A stretch of DNA of 28,467 nucleotides, from assembly GCA_001689535.1 (NCBI GenBank), contig LUJP01000016.1:1-28467 (forward strand), written 5' to 3'. This document shows positions 17,650-25,565 of the stretch, piece by piece. The notes below the pieces were generated by a model. The model was not told the DNA's origin and ran no database searches. It saw only the letters and a list, made by a program, of their open reading frames with translations. Origin of the DNA: Bacteroidales bacterium M5 (GTDB lineage Bacteria; Bacteroidota; Bacteroidia; Bacteroidales; Muribaculaceae). The position numbers and the translations under genes are program-made. Numbering within the stretch: the stretch's first letter is position 1; each line of letters opens with the position of its first letter.

Positions 17650-19045
17650 CACGACCCGGTTTTAACTGTTCTGCGTCAGGCCAGCAGAGGATGGAATTTA
17701 CCAGAGTGGCAGCAAGGTTGCTTCCGCCTTTCCGGCCCTCCACAATAATTTTCGGAACGGATGTGAAGGGTTTTATGCTGTGTTTGCTTTCACACACATG
17801 GACAAAACCCACCGGCGCGGCGATAATGCCGCAGGGACGGGCCGTTCCTCTTTTCACAAGCGTGCTGAGTTCCAGAAGTGCTGTGGGCGCGTTCCCGAAA
17901 ACAAACAGCGCGTCGGGATGCTCGGCCACGGCCCTTCTGATTCCGGCCTGAGTGCGGGTGATTCCCTCCTTAGAAGCCAATTCCGCTGTCTCGGGATCGT
18001 TAAGATAACACTTCACTTTCAGGCCCAGACGCTCAAGCGCGCCCTTGCGTATTCCCGAGGCAGCCATTGTCACATCTGTCACTATCGTGTCGGTTTTCCC
18101 GGAGGAAAGAGCCTCGTATATCCGTTCGACCGCGCCATCATCGGCCCGGAGAATGCGTTCCATATCGAAATCGGCTGTGGTGTGGATGGCATGCAGAAGC
18201 GGCCATTTAAGCCCGAGGGGGATATCCTTGCGCTGCAACTCCTTTTCGATGGTACGGAAACTCTCTATCATAATGGACTGCCCTACCTTTGTGACCGCGG
18301 ACTCTCTATCCCCGGAATAATATCCGCGGGGAGTGAGCATGCGGCCACCGGAATCGCGCGTCATGGAATTGCCTATGATCACCACGGTAAACATGTCGAC
18401 ATCCTCAGGATCGAATGCCTCGAGAGTGGTCAGCACAGCACGTTCCCCCTCGCGCCCCGCCTGCCTCACATAACCCACCGGAGTAGTGGCGGCGCGTTCC
18501 TCCATAAAGATTTCTTTCAGGCGGAAAAGCTGCCAATAGCGACCATGGCTTCTGGGATTGTAGACGGCCGTCACAAAATCGGCCGACGCAGCCGCTTTGA
18601 TACGCTTTTCTATCAGCTGCCAGGGGGTGAGGAGGTCGCTGAGCGAAATCACACAGAAATCATGCCCCATGGGCGCGCCAAGTATCGAGGCCGCTTTCTG
18701 AAAGGCACTGATGCCGGGGATAACTTCCACCTCCACATCGACACCAAGAAATTCCTTCATCTCATAGACGAGCGACGCCATTCCGTAGATTCCGGAGTCG
18801 CCGGAACTCACCACGCATACGTCGCGTCCACCAGCGGCAATGGCCAGCGCGCGCTCCACGCGATCGCGCTCCTGCTTCATGCCGGTGCTCACTATTTCCG
18901 CACCAGGTTTCACAAGATTTTCCACAAAGGGAATATAGACCTTATATCCCACGATAACATCCGCGCTGCCGATTGCAGCCACGGCGCCCTGGGTCATGTC
19001 GCCCGCGGAGCCGGGACCGATTCCTATAACTGTAATTTTGCTCAT
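17642..19045 (-). CDS. cbiH-cbiC: Fusion: CbiH C17-methyltransferase and CbiC methylmutase
   Basis: A 467-residue two-domain enzyme and the first gene of the corrin-ring operon. Residues about 1-245 are CbiH/CobJ, the ring-contracting C17-methyltransferase: ITVIGIGPGSAGDMTQ, VVSSGDSGIYGMASL, IPGISAFQKAASILGAPMGHDFCVISLSDLLTPW, NSMT. Residues about 260-467 are CbiC/CobH, which moves a methyl group to give cobyrinate: IMIESFRTIEKELQR, the catalytic-histidine block LLHAIHTTADFDMER, TIVTDVTMAASGI, and FVFGNAPTALLEL. CbiL (C20 methylation, the step before) is not fused to it or found elsewhere in the window. A promoter lies about 20 bases upstream. Confidence 0.96.
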   Translation of the reverse strand: MSKITVIGIGPGSAGDMTQGAVAAIGSADVIVGYKVYIPFVENLVKPGAEIVSTGMKQERDRVERALAIAAGGRDVCVVSSGDSGIYGMASLVYEMKEFLGVDVEVEVIPGISAFQKAASILGAPMGHDFCVISLSDLLTPWQLIEKRIKAAASADFVTAVYNPRSHGRYWQLFRLKEIFMEERAATTPVGYVRQAGREGERAVLTTLEAFDPEDVDMFTVVIIGNSMTRDSGGRMLTPRGYYSGDRESAVTKVGQSIMIESFRTIEKELQRKDIPLGLKWPLLHAIHTTADFDMERILRADDGAVERIYEALSSGKTDTIVTDVTMAASGIRKGALERLGLKVKCYLNDPETAELASKEGITRTQAGIRRAVAEHPDALFVFGNAPTALLELSTLVKRGTARPCGIIAAPVGFVHVCESKHSIKPFTSVPKIIVEGRKGGSNLAATLVNSILCWPDAEQLKPGRDV

Positions 19046-19063
19046 AACGTGTCTTTATGACTA

Positions 19064-19071
19064 CAAATTTA
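19064..19071 (-). promoter_or_regulatory. -7 element of the corrin-ring operon
   Basis: On the minus strand TAAATTTG fits TAnnTTTG, with T-rich sequence at the -33 position (the T-run of the upstream terminator). The transcript would begin about a dozen bases before the cbiH-cbiC ATG, leaving no room for a riboswitch. Confidence 0.55.
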
Positions 19072-19085
19072 CAAATCCCCGTGAG

Positions 19086-19121
19086 AAAAAAAAAGTGGCG
19101 CACTATCCGATAGCACGCCAC
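19086..19121 (-). terminator. Intrinsic terminator, minus strand
   Basis: Read on the minus strand, GTGGCGTGCTAT pairs with ATAGTGCGCCAC (12 bp including two G-U pairs) around the loop CGG, followed by nine T. The G-U positions become mismatches on the plus strand, so it is directed to the minus strand. It ends transcripts from the decayed gene at about 19122-19531 before they reach cbiH-cbiC. Confidence 0.85.
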
Positions 19122-19531
19122 CTCTTCAATCGAAAAATTACGCTCATTTGCATAGCGGATATTGGATTCGCAGTTGGAGATTACCTGAGCTACAGTGATC
19201 TGATTACCGTATTCATCCACTACAAGACCGTTTGCAACAGCCTCGAGTGCGTTTACAGTACCCTGCTGGGCATTCTGGTTGTAGAGAGCCTTATCATAAG
19301 CGAGCTGACAATCAGCACGATTCTCGACATTCTTGTTGTAATCGTCGATAACCGCATACCAGTTGGAGGCTTCGTCAAACATAGCATTGAAAGTGGCTTC
19401 AATAAGCGCCATCTGGTTCTGTGCCTTCTCAAGAGCAGCCTTTGCGAGGTTCACGATACCCACTCAGACATAACCTTGGTATTACTATCCCAAATATTTA
19501 TGATTGCGAAATCCTGATAAACACTCGTATT
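19122..19531 (-). pseudogene. Decayed gene fragment of unknown family
   Basis: A helical, Ala/Asn/Gln-rich reading frame runs on the minus strand from a GTG at 19463 (AKAALEKAQNQMALIEATF, later ASNWYAVIDDYNKNVENRA and GLVVDEYGNQITVAQVIS). It has no stop before the terminator at 19086-19121, so its 3' end is not natural. A second frame is open just upstream (19531-19454; DFAIINIWDSNTKVMSEW) and stops at a TGA where the first begins; loss of one base near 19455-19463 would explain the break. Codons such as GCT, CGT, AAG and ATC are more like those of highly expressed genes than are the neighbouring cbi genes. I do not recognise the family. A short intact gene with an odd C-terminus is a less likely alternative. 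Confidence 0.5.
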
Positions 19532-19692
19532 TCACAAGCAATTATACAATTATCAACCCCCCCCCTTAACAATCCCTAACTAAAACGAAGGTAATTTCCA
19601 TCATCTGTTACCAGGTGTTAACAGCAAAATTCCTCTATACGCCTACTCTGCCGAACCAGGAACGGATACGGACCTGAAGCTGTAAGGCAACA
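19532..19692. other. Non-coding stretch with a C9 tract
   Basis: No gene is supported. A run of nine C (19557-19565; G on the minus strand) lies upstream of the decayed gene. No cobalamin aptamer elements are present on either strand, although this region separates two divergent B12 operons. Confidence 0.5.
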
Positions 19693-19748
19693 TTGTTTTA
19701 TGTATAGTTTTATGTAAATTTGCATCAATAGAATAATATCTATATTTG
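19693..19748 (+). promoter_or_regulatory. Tandem promoters of the cbiA operon
   Basis: Two candidates overlap: TTG (19693-19695), a 19-base spacer and TAAATTTG (19715-19722); and TTTG (19719-19722), an 18-base spacer and TATATTTG (19741-19748). The first gives a leader of about 38 bases to the cbiA ATG, the second about 12. Neither leader could hold a riboswitch. Confidence 0.6.
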
Positions 19749-19766
19749 CATCTACAATACACCGGA

Positions 19767-21074
19767 ATGAAAAAGTCGAAACTTCTGATAGCGGCTACCT
19801 CATCGGGCTGCGGCAAGACCACATTGTCGCTTGGCCTGATGCGAGCCCTGTCACGCCGACATATCCATGTGCAGCCATTCAAATGCGGCCCCGATTATAT
19901 CGACACACAGTTCCACGCCATAGCAAGCGGCACTCCTTCCATAAATCTCGATCTGTTCATGGCCTCGGAAAGCCATGTCAGAGCCCTCTTCAACGATTAC
20001 GATGCTGATGTGAAGGTGGCAGAGGGGGTGATGGGAATGTTTGACGGTTATTCGCGTATGAAAGGGAGTAGCGCCGATGTGGCGATGACACTCGACCTCC
20101 CCGTGATTCTGCTTGTCAACGCCGCATCCACGGCTTACAGTGTGGCCGCCACTATTTTCGGATTCCGTAATTTCATGCCCGAGGTAAAGATTGCCGGCGT
20201 GATATTCAACCGCGTGGCATCGGAGTCGCATTTCGCATTCCTGAAAGAAGCGTGCGCGGATGCGGGGGTGGAATGCCTGGGCTACCTTAAACGCAACGAA
20301 AGGCTTGCCATGCCTTCGCGCCACCTGGGGCTTTCGCTCGCAGCGCGTGAGGAAATGGAAAGATATATTTCCGAAGCGGCCTATGCCGTGGAAGAAGGAG
20401 TGGACATAGACCGGCTTCTGGAACTCACCTCCGGTACAGAAACATCAGTGAGTATCCAAAAAAGCAAAACGCCTTCCACCGGCAGACAGCCCCTGAAAAT
20501 CGCCGTGGCACGCGACGAGGCCTTCAACTTCATTTATCCCGCCAATATACGCAGCCTGGAAAATCATCCCCGATATGCGGCTGAAATAAACTACTTCTCC
20601 CCTCTCCGCGACATGTCAATTCCTGAAGGCACAGATCTCATATATCTCCCGGGGGGCTACCCCGAACTTTTTTCCGCGGAACTCGAAGCAAACGAAAGCA
20701 TGCGCAACAGCATCCGGCAGTTTGCAGGCGCAGGAGGAAGAATCCTGGGAGAGTGCGGAGGAATGATCTACCTCGGCGAAGAAATAGACGGCAAGAAACT
20801 GTGCGGTGTGCTTCCGATTAAATCTACAATGAAAGAAGCTCGTCTGCGGCTTGGCTATCGCAGTGTAGAAATCGACGGCATGAAGTTCCGCGGGCATGAG
20901 TTTCATTACTCCAGAACGGATGATGACACACAAGCGACGAAAGCCGACGCCGTACAGACCGATATAAGAGGGAAAACAGTCTCCACGCCCGTATACCGCC
21001 AAGGAAACGTTGTGGCCGGATATACCCACCTCTACTGGGCTGAGGCCGACATACTCAAACTGTTCAACCTATGA
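19767..21074 (+). CDS. cbiA: Cobyrinate a,c-diamide synthase
   Basis: A 435-residue ATP-dependent amidotransferase that converts the a and c carboxylates of cobyrinate to amides with glutamine. The N-terminal synthetase domain has a P-loop in ATSSGCGKTTLSLGLMRAL and the family block VQPFKCGPDYIDTQFH, then VKVAEGVMGMFDGY. The C-terminal glutaminase domain has YLPGGYPELF, the nucleophile cysteine in GECGGMIYLG (near residue 332) and GHEFHYS. ATG at 19767 was chosen over the in-frame TTG at 19746, which lies inside a promoter element. First gene of a five-gene operon; its stop overlaps the next start by ATGA. Confidence 0.96.
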   Translation: MKKSKLLIAATSSGCGKTTLSLGLMRALSRRHIHVQPFKCGPDYIDTQFHAIASGTPSINLDLFMASESHVRALFNDYDADVKVAEGVMGMFDGYSRMKGSSADVAMTLDLPVILLVNAASTAYSVAATIFGFRNFMPEVKIAGVIFNRVASESHFAFLKEACADAGVECLGYLKRNERLAMPSRHLGLSLAAREEMERYISEAAYAVEEGVDIDRLLELTSGTETSVSIQKSKTPSTGRQPLKIAVARDEAFNFIYPANIRSLENHPRYAAEINYFSPLRDMSIPEGTDLIYLPGGYPELFSAELEANESMRNSIRQFAGAGGRILGECGGMIYLGEEIDGKKLCGVLPIKSTMKEARLRLGYRSVEIDGMKFRGHEFHYSRTDDDTQATKADAVQTDIRGKTVSTPVYRQGNVVAGYTHLYWAEADILKLFNL

Positions 21075-21649
21075 AAAGAATATATACCCGCACCGGCGAC
21101 AAAGGGACGACTACCATATTCGGCCGAACTCCGGTAGCGAAAACCGACATACGCATCGAGGCCAACGGCACGCTCGACGAGCTGAATGTGGAAATAGGCA
21201 TGGCGAGGACGCTAATGCCGGATGACCATCCATGGCAGCAGCCGCTTAAAGATATACAGCTCACGCTCATGACCGCCATGAGCCTCGTGGCCACACCTTC
21301 CGCCAGAATCGCCGAGAATCCCAACACATTTACGGACGGCATGGTCCAGAAAACGGAGGAACTCATAGACAACATAACAGCCTCGCATGCCGCACCGGAA
21401 CACTTCATCCTCCCCGGCGGCACTGCTGTATCGGCCCAGTTTCACCGCTGCCGAGTGACTGCCCGCAGGGCTGAAAGAAGACTATGGCAACTCAACGACA
21501 CTGACGATGTAAATCCGGAGATACTACGTTTCGTAAACCGTCTTTCCGACCTGTTCTTCGTCATGGCACGGTGCGAGATGCTGAATGCCGGACTACCGGA
21601 GGAAAGATGGAAAGCTTTCTCCTACAAACGCTCACCGAAAAAAGAATGA
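21071..21649 (+). CDS. pduO: PduO-type ATP:corrinoid adenosyltransferase
   Basis: A 192-residue enzyme that transfers the adenosyl group of ATP to the cobalt of a reduced corrinoid. The PduO/EutT-like fold is shown by the N-terminal IYTRTGDKGTTTIFG, EANGTLDELNVEIGMAR, and the arginine-rich C-terminal blocks HRCRVTARRAERRLW and LRFVNRLSDLFFVMARCE. It is unrelated in sequence to the CobA/BtuR type. Placed between cbiA and cbiP, it acts exactly where the pathway needs adenosylation. It overlaps cbiA by 4 bases and is followed by cbiP after 10 bases. Confidence 0.95.
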   Translation: MKRIYTRTGDKGTTTIFGRTPVAKTDIRIEANGTLDELNVEIGMARTLMPDDHPWQQPLKDIQLTLMTAMSLVATPSARIAENPNTFTDGMVQKTEELIDNITASHAAPEHFILPGGTAVSAQFHRCRVTARRAERRLWQLNDTDDVNPEILRFVNRLSDLFFVMARCEMLNAGLPEERWKAFSYKRSPKKE

Positions 21650-21659
21650 ACCGGAAAAT

Positions 21660-23135
21660 ATGAGACACCTCTTACCTATAATGCTGGCCGGAACCGGCAG
21701 TGACGTGGGCAAAAGCCTTATCGCAACCGGTCTCTGCAGAATATTCCGTCAGGACGGTTACAATCCGGCTCCGTTCAAGGCCCAGAATATGGCCCTGAAT
21801 TCCTACGCCACGCCCGACGGACTCGAGATAGGACGCGCGCAGGCGGTGCAGGCGGAGGCCGCTGGCATACCGTGCCATACCGACATGAATCCCATACTCC
21901 TGAAACCATCGGGACATCTCAGCTCGCAGATTGTGATTCACGGGCGCCCGGCAGGCAACCGCGATGCCTACGACTATTTCCGCAAGGAAGGCCGGGAAGA
22001 ACTGCGCACGATCGTAAACGAGGCCTTCGACCGACTTAACGCCCGCTACAACCCGGTGGTGATGGAGGGCGCAGGAAGCATTTCGGAGATAAACCTACGG
22101 GACAGCGACCTGGTGAACATGCCTATGGCACGTCATGCCGGAGCGCAGGTGATTCTTGTGGCTGACATAGACCGCGGAGGAGTGTTTGCAAGCGTCTATG
22201 GCTCGATAATGCTACAGAGCGAGGATGACCGCAAGCGCATCAAAGGTATCATTATCAACAAATTCAGAGGTGATCTGCGGCTGTTTGAAGCCGGCAGAAA
22301 AATGATGGAGGATATTTGCGGCGTGCCCGTGCTGGGAGTGGTGCCGTTCGCGCCTGACATACATGTGGAAGAAGAGGATTCCGTGGCCCTCTCCACGAAA
22401 AAGCATGGCGCATGTGAAGGGAAAATCAACGTGGCAGTGGTGTTGCTGCGCCATATTTCCAACTTCACTGACTTCGACATGCTCGAGCGTCATCCCAATG
22501 TGAATCTTTTCTACACCGCCGACCAAAAAGATATTTCAGAAGCCGACATAATAATAATCCCGGGCACGAAGTCAACGATTGCCGATCTGCTGTATCTGCG
22601 CGGCAGCGGACTGGCGCAGGCCATTGTAAAAGCCTACAAGGACGGAAAGACCGTGATAGGCATCTGCGGAGGCTATCAGATAATGGGCGAAACCATCGCT
22701 GACCCCGAGGGAGTGGAAGGCGAACCAGCCACTGTGCCGGGCCTGGGGATACTGCCCTGCTCTACCGTGATGACCCCTGATAAGGTGACCCGGCAGGTAT
22801 GCTTCCGTTTCAGAGAAGACGAGAGCGAATGCCATGGCTACGAGATACACATGGGACAAACCGTTCTATCCCCAGGAGCAGCCCCGGTAAATATGATTTC
22901 AGAGGAGCAGCCCGACGGCTGCATGGCTCCAGACGGCAAAAGCTTCGGCAGCTATATACACGGGATACTGGACAACAGCTGCGTGGTGGAAAGCATTCTC
23001 AGGCCGTTTGCGGGTCGGACCGAAGTGAAATTCGACTATCGCAGGTTCAAAGAAGAACAATATGATAAACTGGCCGACCACCTCAGACGACACATTGACA
23101 TCGGTGCAATCTATAAAATCCTTTCTGAAAAATGA
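21660..23135 (+). CDS. cbiP: Cobyric acid synthase
   Basis: A 491-residue glutamine-dependent amidotransferase that amidates the b, d, e and g side chains of adenosylcobyrinate diamide. N-terminal domain: MLAGTGSDVGKSLIATGLCR (P-loop), PFKAQNMALNS, NPILLKPSG, VVMEGAGSISEINLR, LVADIDRGGVFAS. C-terminal glutaminase domain: IIIPGTKSTIADL, the nucleophile in GICGGYQIMGE, YEIHMGQT and SYIHGILDN. The start at 21660 places the P-loop at the usual position; a longer frame from 21585 only reads back into the preceding gene. The final base triplet overlaps the cobD start by 4 bases. Confidence 0.96.
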   Translation: MRHLLPIMLAGTGSDVGKSLIATGLCRIFRQDGYNPAPFKAQNMALNSYATPDGLEIGRAQAVQAEAAGIPCHTDMNPILLKPSGHLSSQIVIHGRPAGNRDAYDYFRKEGREELRTIVNEAFDRLNARYNPVVMEGAGSISEINLRDSDLVNMPMARHAGAQVILVADIDRGGVFASVYGSIMLQSEDDRKRIKGIIINKFRGDLRLFEAGRKMMEDICGVPVLGVVPFAPDIHVEEEDSVALSTKKHGACEGKINVAVVLLRHISNFTDFDMLERHPNVNLFYTADQKDISEADIIIIPGTKSTIADLLYLRGSGLAQAIVKAYKDGKTVIGICGGYQIMGETIADPEGVEGEPATVPGLGILPCSTVMTPDKVTRQVCFRFREDESECHGYEIHMGQTVLSPGAAPVNMISEEQPDGCMAPDGKSFGSYIHGILDNSCVVESILRPFAGRTEVKFDYRRFKEEQYDKLADHLRRHIDIGAIYKILSEK

Positions 23136-24142
23136 TCTACGGACACGGAGACGACCTGTGGCGCTACGCCGGAAAAGTGAAGCATAACTTCAGTACCAAT
23201 ATCCGTGCGTCGTTCGATCTTTCGCCACTGATGGAGATATTGTGCGCGGACCTCGCAACGCTTACCAGCTATCCGGAACCGGAACCCGTTTCGGTTGAAA
23301 AGGCTATCGCGGAGATAAACGGGATAAAACCGGAAGAGGTGATGGTGACAAACGGAGCCACAGAATCGATCTATCTCATCGCGCGCACCGGGTCCGGATG
23401 CCATTCAGCGATAATCATCCCTACCTTCCGGGAATATCAGGACGGATGCCGCATGAACGGCCACCGGATAAGCTTCGTCAACACCCTCGCCGAGATTCCG
23501 GCGGACAGCCAGATGGTATGGCTTTGTAATCCCAATAATCCCACCGGAACGGTAACTGACCGACAGCGGCTTCTTCGCGTGGCGGCCCGGAATCCGGATA
23601 AGATTTTCGTCATCGACCAGGCTTATGCCGACTACACACCGCTGCAGACACTCAGCGCCCGAGACGTTCTGACTGCAGGCAATATAATCTTGCTGGGATC
23701 GCTCACCAAACGCTTCGCCGTGCCCGGACTGCGTATAGGCTATTCGATAGCAAACGCCACTCTTCTCTCAAGAGTGAAGGCATGGCGGATGCCCTGGGCT
23801 GTAAACGCTCCAGCCATAAAATGCGCCAATTACCTGCTGGAGCATCGCGATTCATATAAGATTGACACTATCGGGTTGCACTCGGAAGCACTCCGCATAG
23901 CCCGCGAACTCACCGGGGCCGGAATCAAAGTGTGGCCAACCGACTGCAATTTCATTCTGTGCGAACTTCCTTTGGGAAAGGCTTCGGATCTGAAGGACTA
24001 TCTGATGGAGACCGAAGGCATACTGATACGTGATGCGTCGAACTTCGAGGGTCTCGGCGAGGTGCATTTCCGCCTCGCCGCGCAGTCACCCGCCGAAAAC
24101 GACCTGATTATAAACAGAATCAAACAATGGAGTACATCATAA
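23132..24142 (+). CDS. cobD: Threonine-phosphate decarboxylase
   Basis: A 336-residue PLP enzyme of the class I/II aminotransferase fold, called CobD in Salmonella. It makes (R)-1-amino-2-propanol O-phosphate, the linker used by CbiB. Visible: YGHGDDLWRYAGKVKHNFSTNIR at the N-terminus, VTNGATESIYLIAR (cofactor phosphate loop), WLCNPNNPTGTV, DQAYADYTP, and the PLP lysine in LGSLTKRFAVPGLRIGY near residue 193. Histidinol-phosphate aminotransferases are close relatives, but the start GHGDD and position between cbiP and cbiB identify CobD. Its last 16 bases overlap cbiB. Confidence 0.94.
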   Translation: MIYGHGDDLWRYAGKVKHNFSTNIRASFDLSPLMEILCADLATLTSYPEPEPVSVEKAIAEINGIKPEEVMVTNGATESIYLIARTGSGCHSAIIIPTFREYQDGCRMNGHRISFVNTLAEIPADSQMVWLCNPNNPTGTVTDRQRLLRVAARNPDKIFVIDQAYADYTPLQTLSARDVLTAGNIILLGSLTKRFAVPGLRIGYSIANATLLSRVKAWRMPWAVNAPAIKCANYLLEHRDSYKIDTIGLHSEALRIARELTGAGIKVWPTDCNFILCELPLGKASDLKDYLMETEGILIRDASNFEGLGEVHFRLAAQSPAENDLIINRIKQWSTS

Positions 24143-25059
24143 AACTATTTCCCCTTATCGGGGGCTGGATTCTCGACCTTCTGCTGGGCGATCCTCAGAA
24201 ACTCCCCCACCCTGTGGTGGGTTTCGGCAAAGTGATTTCGGAGTTTGAGCATAAGCTCAATCACGGCACAAACCGGAAATTAAAGGGTGGACTGATGGCT
24301 GTAGGGTTGATTTTGGGAGTGTTTTTTCTCACGTACTGGATACTATATAAACTTGCACCGTTTACAACAGCCCGTATCGCGGTAGAGACTATAGGTGTTT
24401 TCTTCTGCCTGGCAGGAACCACTCTCATCCGAGAGGTAAAAATGGTTTTCAAGGCTGCCGACATCTCGCTTGAAGCAGGACGCCGGCAGGTGTCAAGAAT
24501 CGTGGGCCGCGACACGGTGTCGCTTTCTGACCGGGAGGTGCGCACCGCCGCGCTCGAAACCCTCGCGGAGAATCTGAGCGACGGAGTGATTGCGCCATTG
24601 TTCTGGTACGCCCTCCTGGGGCTTCCAGGCATGATGGCCTACAAGATGGTGAACACACTCGATTCCATGATAGGCTACCGAAGCGAACGCTACCGGGAGT
24701 TCGGATGCGTGGCGGCACACATTGATGACGTGGCGAACTATATCCCCGCGCGGCTCACAGCCTTTTTGATGACAGTGGCAAGCGGACGGCCGTGTGTGTG
24801 GAGTTTCGTGCTGCGTTACGGGAAATGCCATGCGAGTCCGAACAGCGGCTGGCCCGAGGCGGCACTGGCCGGAGCGCTTAACTGCAGATTCGGAGGCCCG
24901 CACGATTATTTCGGGAAGACCGTCTATAAACCCTACATCGGTGACAATGACCGCGAACTGACTTATGCCGACATGGAGAAGGCCACAAGAATCAACCGAC
25001 GCGCTGAATTCCTGGCCGTGGGCCTTGCAGCAATTGCGAGGATTCTACCTCTACTATAG
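24127..25059 (+). CDS. cbiB: Adenosylcobinamide-phosphate synthase
   Basis: A 310-residue inner-membrane protein that joins aminopropanol phosphate to adenosylcobyric acid. Family blocks: LDLLLGDPQKLPHPVVGFGKVIS near the N-terminus, ETLAENLSDGVIAPLFWYALLG, MVNTLDSMIGYRSERYREFG, and HASPNSGWPEAALAGALNCRFGG. Several hydrophobic segments are present, for example LMAVGLILGVFFLTYWILY. It is the last gene of the plus-strand operon. Its last 68 bases overlap the end of cobC on the other strand, and no terminator is visible. Confidence 0.95.
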   Translation: MEYIIKLFPLIGGWILDLLLGDPQKLPHPVVGFGKVISEFEHKLNHGTNRKLKGGLMAVGLILGVFFLTYWILYKLAPFTTARIAVETIGVFFCLAGTTLIREVKMVFKAADISLEAGRRQVSRIVGRDTVSLSDREVRTAALETLAENLSDGVIAPLFWYALLGLPGMMAYKMVNTLDSMIGYRSERYREFGCVAAHIDDVANYIPARLTAFLMTVASGRPCVWSFVLRYGKCHASPNSGWPEAALAGALNCRFGGPHDYFGKTVYKPYIGDNDRELTYADMEKATRINRRAEFLAVGLAAIARILPLL

Positions 25060-25564
25060 CTCCGAACGGAGGAACATTGCCGAACATCTCACAATAAGGA
25101 ATTCCGCGCGAGCATGCTATGGCGTGGATGAGGATTCCGCCGTGGGTGAAAAGGACCACGGTGCGGTCGGAGCCATCGTCAATCGACGCTACAAAATCAA
25201 TGAAACGGTCGCGTTGCGTAGCGGAGGATTCGCCTCCCGTGGGGCAGACATCGATATAATCTTCGTACCACTCCATGAGCCTGCTATCGGTTATCTCGTC
25301 GAAACGTTTCATTTCCCAACCCCCGAAGTCCATTTCCAGAAGACGAGGCTCAGTCACGGCATCGCCGTAACCGCAATAAGCGGCCAACGCCCGGCATCTT
25401 GACAGCGGACTGCAATAAGCCGCACTGATATCATAGGCTGAAAGCTTCCGCTTCACCTCACTCGCTTCGTCGGGGAACGAAGGTGCAAGAGGCACATCGG
25501 TTCGCCCGTAGCAGACACCTTTTTCCACGGCCACTGATGTATGGCGCACAAGAATCAGTTTCAT
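24992..25564 (-). CDS. cobC: Alpha-ribazole phosphatase-like histidine phosphatase
   Basis: A 190-residue protein of the histidine phosphatase superfamily. The catalytic motif LVRHTSV begins at residue 4, followed by YGRTDVPLAPSF, AAYCSPLSRCRALA, a second region LLEMDFGGWEMKRF, and the second histidine in VVLFTHGGILIHAIA. In B12 synthesis CobC removes the phosphate from alpha-ribazole phosphate or the final cobalamin phosphate. It is the last gene of the cobU-cobT-cobS-cobC operon, one base after the cobS stop (TGATATG). The C-terminal tail of about 20 residues is coded within the overlap with cbiB and may not be conserved. Confidence 0.9.
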   Translation of the reverse strand: MKLILVRHTSVAVEKGVCYGRTDVPLAPSFPDEASEVKRKLSAYDISAAYCSPLSRCRALAAYCGYGDAVTEPRLLEMDFGGWEMKRFDEITDSRLMEWYEDYIDVCPTGGESSATQRDRFIDFVASIDDGSDRTVVLFTHGGILIHAIACSRGIPYCEMFGNVPPFGAIVEVESSQLLQGPRPGIQRVG

Positions 25565-25565
25565 A

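Noticed and set aside
17780..19060. 426-codon plus-strand frame opposite cbiH-cbiC
   Set aside because: It is a mirror of a clearly recognised gene and has no recognisable motif.
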